Source: DATKRB01 sp035532415
Lineage (GTDB): Bacteria > Actinomycetota > Acidimicrobiia > Acidimicrobiales > RAAP-2
Assembly: GCA_035532415.1 (NCBI GenBank)
Contig: DATKRB010000051.1
Span: 1-16,391 of the forward strand
Length of the DNA stretch: 16,391 nucleotides
Reading direction: 5' to 3'
Position numbers and translations under genes: made by a program. The notes beneath the pieces are model-generated. The model saw only the letters and a program-made list of their open reading frames with translations. It was not told where the DNA came from and did no database searches. Positions 13,112 through 16,391 of this stretch are shown here, in pieces (positions within the stretch are counted from its first letter, which is position 1; each line of letters starts with the position of its first letter).

Positions 13112-14305
13112 TCAGTGCGTCCCGGCCATGACCAGCGCTCCCAGCGCGGCAGCCATCGACAGGGGCACGACCACCGCCCCGATGAGGCTCGCCCGGGCGA
13201 GGGAGGGTCGAGCTCCCGCCGAGCGGGCGGCGCGCAGCCAGAGGACCCATGCGAGGGAACCGGTCACGAACAGGTTCGGACCCAGGTTGAGCCCCACCAG
13301 GAGCGCCTCGGGGTGGGTCGGCACCCGGGCGGCCAGCAGGGAGGCAGCGGGGAGGTTGTTGAACACCACGCTCGCTCCGGCGGCCACCACTGCCGTCGAC
13401 CAGAGGTTGAGGTGCGAGAGCAGATCCGCGGGTCCGGACCACGCTCGCCCGACCGTGCCCAGCGCCACCGCCACTCCGAACAGGCCGATCAGCAACGGTA
13501 GGCCGAGCGCCTCGACCACCCTGGCCGGTCGCTCGCGACGGCCGGCCACTCGGACACCCACCGCCGTCAAGCCGACTGCGGCAACGGGAAGGGCCGGCGA
13601 GGGCACCGCGAGGACGAGGACGGTGGCGGCGAGCACCGCCGCCATCCCGACGCCCAGCAGAGGGCGTTCCGGCTTCGCCGCCACCTGCATCCGGGCGCGG
13701 AGCGAACGGCGCTCCATCATACCGACGACCGCGGCGGTCACCACGACCGCGGCGATCTCGGCGGGCGCCATCCGGGCGAGGAACCGGCCTCCCGAGAGGT
13801 GCAGGTGTCCGAGCACGATGAGGTTGGTGAGATTGGACCCCGGGAGCAACAGGGAGCTGGCGTTGGCAAGGAGGAGGGACCCGTAAAGGAGCGCCGTCTC
13901 GCCCCCGCCGCGGCGGCGCGCCGAGTACACCAGGACCGGGGTCACGAACGCGACGGCAGTGTCGAGGTTGAGGATCGCCGTAACGCCGGCCACCAGCACG
14001 ACCGCTCCGGCGAAGAGCACGGGCCCGCGGGTGGCCAGGCGGGCCAGGCGGTGGCCTGCGGCCGAGAAAAGCTGGTCCTCTTCGGCGACGAGCCCGATGA
14101 GGAGCAGCCCGGCGACCAGCACGAACGGCGACCAGTCCTGGGCCGCCGCCGCCCGCGCGTCCCCGGGCCGAGCCGCCGCCGCGGCAGCAGCCCCCGCGCA
14201 TCCGGCCGCGGCGAGGACCAGCCCCAGGCGGGACCCTCTCCGGGACCCGCCGAGCTCGGTGATCGAGACCGGCAGCGTCGCTACGGGCTGCCCGGCGGAG
14301 TGCAC
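13112..14305 (-). CDS. ArsB/SLC13-type (ion transporter superfamily) membrane permease
   Basis: 397 residues with roughly ten membrane segments. The internal-repeat signatures of the ArsB/NhaD group are visible: LNLDTAVAFVTPVLVYSA (112-129), LLANASSLLLPGSNLTNLIV (145-164), FNNLPAASLLAA (315-326) and LNLGPNLFVTGSLAWVLWL (339-357). In ArsB the matching loops read SNLVN and NIGPNL. The first 55 residues are Ala/Gly-rich. The protein probably moves an anion across the cytoplasmic membrane by coupling to the proton gradient. Arsenite is only one possibility, since there is no arsR or arsC here. GTG 14305 has GGGGGAG 2 nt upstream, which is close for a ribosome site. It lies 67 nt downstream of sufR on the same strand, so the two may share a transcript. 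Confidence 0.82.
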   Translation of the reverse strand: MHSAGQPVATLPVSITELGGSRRGSRLGLVLAAAGCAGAAAAAAARPGDARAAAAQDWSPFVLVAGLLLIGLVAEEDQLFSAAGHRLARLATRGPVLFAGAVVLVAGVTAILNLDTAVAFVTPVLVYSARRRGGGETALLYGSLLLANASSLLLPGSNLTNLIVLGHLHLSGGRFLARMAPAEIAAVVVTAAVVGMMERRSLRARMQVAAKPERPLLGVGMAAVLAATVLVLAVPSPALPVAAVGLTAVGVRVAGRRERPARVVEALGLPLLIGLFGVAVALGTVGRAWSGPADLLSHLNLWSTAVVAAGASVVFNNLPAASLLAARVPTHPEALLVGLNLGPNLFVTGSLAWVLWLRAARSAGARPSLARASLIGAVVVPLSMAAALGALVMAGTH

Positions 14306-14372
14306 CGCTCCCCCGGGGAGGCCAGGGCCTGCGGCGATCGGGGGGTCGTCGGCACTCGGCGCGGTGATCGGG

Positions 14373-15047
14373 TCAGGCCGGTCGTCTGGTCCGGGGTTCG
14401 GTCAGGTGTGGTCCCAGCTCGTACCCGCAGACATAGGCGCCGTCGACCTTGTGCGCGACCCTCTCCACCCGGGCCTCGGGCAGCACCTCCTGCAGGAACT
14501 CGAGCTCGGTGCCGCAGGCCTCGCCGTACCGGGACGCCACCGCCCAGATGGCGCAGCTGTGCAACGTCACCCGATAGCTCTCGCCCGCGAGCTCGTCCAC
14601 GTCGGTCATGTACCCCTCGGCGTCGAGGATCTCGGCCAGAAGGACCACCTTGTCGTGGAGGCTCTTGCCCGCCAGCCGGTCCCGGACCTGCTCGACCCGG
14701 CGGCGGCGGCGGCGCTCGAAAACGCGGGGAACGAGACCGGGGTCCTCCTGCTCGAGGTCGCCCAACAGCTCGACCGAGAGGTCCCCGGAGGACCTGGCAA
14801 AGAGCACCTCCCCCTGGTGGCTGCCGTGATAGACGTCAACCGGCCGGCCTGGCCGCCCCCGCTCCTGGCGCGAGACGACGAGATCGGCGGACCTGAGCAC
14901 GGTGAGGTGCTGGCGGACGGCGCTCGGGGTGATCGACAGGTCTTCCGCCAGCTCGTCGGCAGACGCCTCCCCACGTCGCTTCAGCGCCACCAGGACGTGC
15001 CGCTGGGCCGACGACAGGTCGATCAGGGCCACCGGCACGCTTTCCAC
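14373..15047 (-). CDS. sufR: SufR-type Fe-S-sensing transcriptional repressor
   Basis: 224 residues from GTG 15047. The winged helix-turn-helix is at about 13-70 (SSAQRHVLVALKRRGEASAD, then LSITPSAVRQHLTVL), with a basic wing RQERGRPGRPV. The C-terminus carries the cluster-binding pattern of SufR, C165-X12-C178-X13-A192-X14-C207, in the context HSCAIWAVASRYGEAC and VCGYEL. The third ligand position of the cyanobacterial motif is alanine (GCC). SufR holds an Fe-S cluster and represses the suf operon while clusters are plentiful. It is divergent from sufB here, as expected for a direct regulator. A GTG 6 nt further upstream (15053) is in frame, but TAGATT ends next to it; GTG 15047 has the standard leaderless spacing. 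The permease gene follows 67 nt downstream. Confidence 0.85.
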   Translation of the reverse strand: MESVPVALIDLSSAQRHVLVALKRRGEASADELAEDLSITPSAVRQHLTVLRSADLVVSRQERGRPGRPVDVYHGSHQGEVLFARSSGDLSVELLGDLEQEDPGLVPRVFERRRRRRVEQVRDRLAGKSLHDKVVLLAEILDAEGYMTDVDELAGESYRVTLHSCAIWAVASRYGEACGTELEFLQEVLPEARVERVAHKVDGAYVCGYELGPHLTEPRTRRPA

Positions 15048-15053
15048 ATGCAC

Positions 15054-15059
15054 AATCTA
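15054..15059 (-). promoter_or_regulatory. -10 element TAGATT, leaderless promoter of sufR
   Basis: TAGATT on the minus strand is followed by GTGCAT (6 nt) and GTG 15047, the same spacing as for the helicase and TetR genes. It decides in favour of the shorter protein. Confidence 0.5.
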
Positions 15060-15072
15060 CCCTGCTCGGCTG

Positions 15073-15093
15073 CCTTGTGTGAGATAGGCAAGG
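15073..15093. repeat. Inverted repeat CCTTG-N11-CAAGG in the sufR-sufB gap
   Basis: CCTTG (15073-15077) and CAAGG (15089-15093) are complementary. The right arm is shared with the neighbouring CAAG-N6-CTTG element. It may be a second, weaker SufR site over the sufR -35 region. Confidence 0.35.
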
Positions 15094-15102
15094 TAGAACT
15101 TG
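15089..15102. promoter_or_regulatory. CAAG-N6-CTTG palindrome, candidate SufR operator
   Basis: Four-base arms CAAG and CTTG with a 6-nt spacer end directly at the sufB -10 (TAAGAT, 15103-15108). The SufR operator described in Synechocystis, as I recall it, is CAAC-N6-GTTG, the same geometry with one changed base per arm. Binding here would block sufB transcription and could affect sufR. Confidence 0.5.
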
Positions 15103-15108
15103 TAAGAT
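15103..15108 (+). promoter_or_regulatory. -10 element TAAGAT of the sufB operon promoter
   Basis: TAAGAT is the best -10 match in the divergent gap and would start transcription near 15115. A possible -35 (TGAGAT, 15080-15085, spacer 17) is poor. Confidence 0.5.
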
Positions 15109-15118
15109 CTATCTGCCG

Positions 15119-15190
15119 GTGGACGAGGAGCCCTGTCCGGCTGCCACCCGGTCGGCGACGGCTACCGGTCCGACAAGGAGACGACGATGA
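15119..15190 (+). CDS. Candidate first leader ORF of the sufB operon (23 aa)
   Basis: GTG 15119 opens a 23-codon frame beginning MDEEPCPAATRSA, with one cysteine, and ends at TGA 15188-15190. That stop overlaps the ATG of the next mini-ORF (15187) as ATGA. The GTG lies 10 nt after the -10 hexamer, slightly long for a leaderless start. It is weakly supported and may be chance. Confidence 0.2.
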   Translation: MDEEPCPAATRSATATGPTRRRR

Positions 15191-15233
15191 GCGCCCACCA
15201 GATCACCAGGCACCTCGCGAGGGACGATTCACC

Positions 15234-15237
<4 letters not shown>
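15187..15237 (+). CDS. Candidate 16-aa leader ORF coupled to sufB
   Basis: ATG 15187 has a strong AAGGAG site (15175-15180) at 6-nt spacing, the best ribosome site in this region. It encodes MSAHQITRHLARDDSP and stops at TGA 15235-15237, overlapping the sufB ATG (15234-15236) as ATGA. sufB itself has only a GAGGG about 10 nt away. The arrangement suggests ribosomes load at the leader and re-initiate at sufB. The peptide matches nothing I know. Confidence 0.45.

Positions 15238-16391
<1,154 letters not shown>

Overview
The window is a high-GC stretch (about 70% G+C by eye) with strong G/C third-position bias, GTG and TTG starts, several leaderless-type promoters and actinobacterial lipid/CoA genes. 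I infer a member of the Actinomycetota, possibly an Acidimicrobiia-like environmental lineage, but no rRNA or other phylogenetic marker is present to prove it. I see no tRNA, rRNA, CRISPR array, transposase or phage gene.

Layout. Positions 1-3256 (minus strand) hold the 5' part of a ferritin-like diiron protein and a UvrD/PcrA-type helicase with an unfamiliar N-terminal region and a C-terminal HRDC domain. A 237-bp divergent promoter region follows, carrying 27-bp tandem repeats. Positions 3417-8187 (plus strand) run mini-ORF, NUDIX hydrolase, DUF2889-like protein, amidohydrolase-2 protein, SCP2-type thiolase and DUF35 OB-fold protein. The last three form a CoA-thioester catabolic cassette resembling steroid side-chain retro-aldolase (Ltp2/DUF35) modules. 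Facing it on the minus strand are a TetR regulator and a 581-residue acyl-CoA dehydrogenase. A divergent promoter region with a perfect 16-bp palindrome leads to terC and then ilvA (plus strand). ilvA ends in a 17-bp tandem repeat that copies its own stop codon. On the minus strand lie an ArsB/SLC13-type permease and its upstream neighbour, a SufR-type Fe-S sensor repressor. Divergent from sufR, sufB starts the Fe-S assembly operon and runs off the right edge.

How the genes may work together. Acyl-CoA dehydrogenase, thiolase, DUF35 and amidohydrolase could act on one CoA-linked substrate under the TetR protein, whose operator may be an AT-rich imperfect palindrome just before the amidohydrolase gene. 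SufR probably controls itself, the permease and sufB through a CAAG-N6-CTTG element between the two promoters.

The most striking non-coding pattern is in translation initiation. Six transcription units have a TANNNT hexamer exactly 6 or 7 nt before a start codon, the signature of leaderless mRNA. The other main unit-heading genes (NUDIX, acyl-CoA dehydrogenase, terC, sufB) start with GTGA or ATGA overlapping the stop codon of a short upstream ORF. Only the genes of the amidohydrolase cassette show ordinary Shine-Dalgarno sites.
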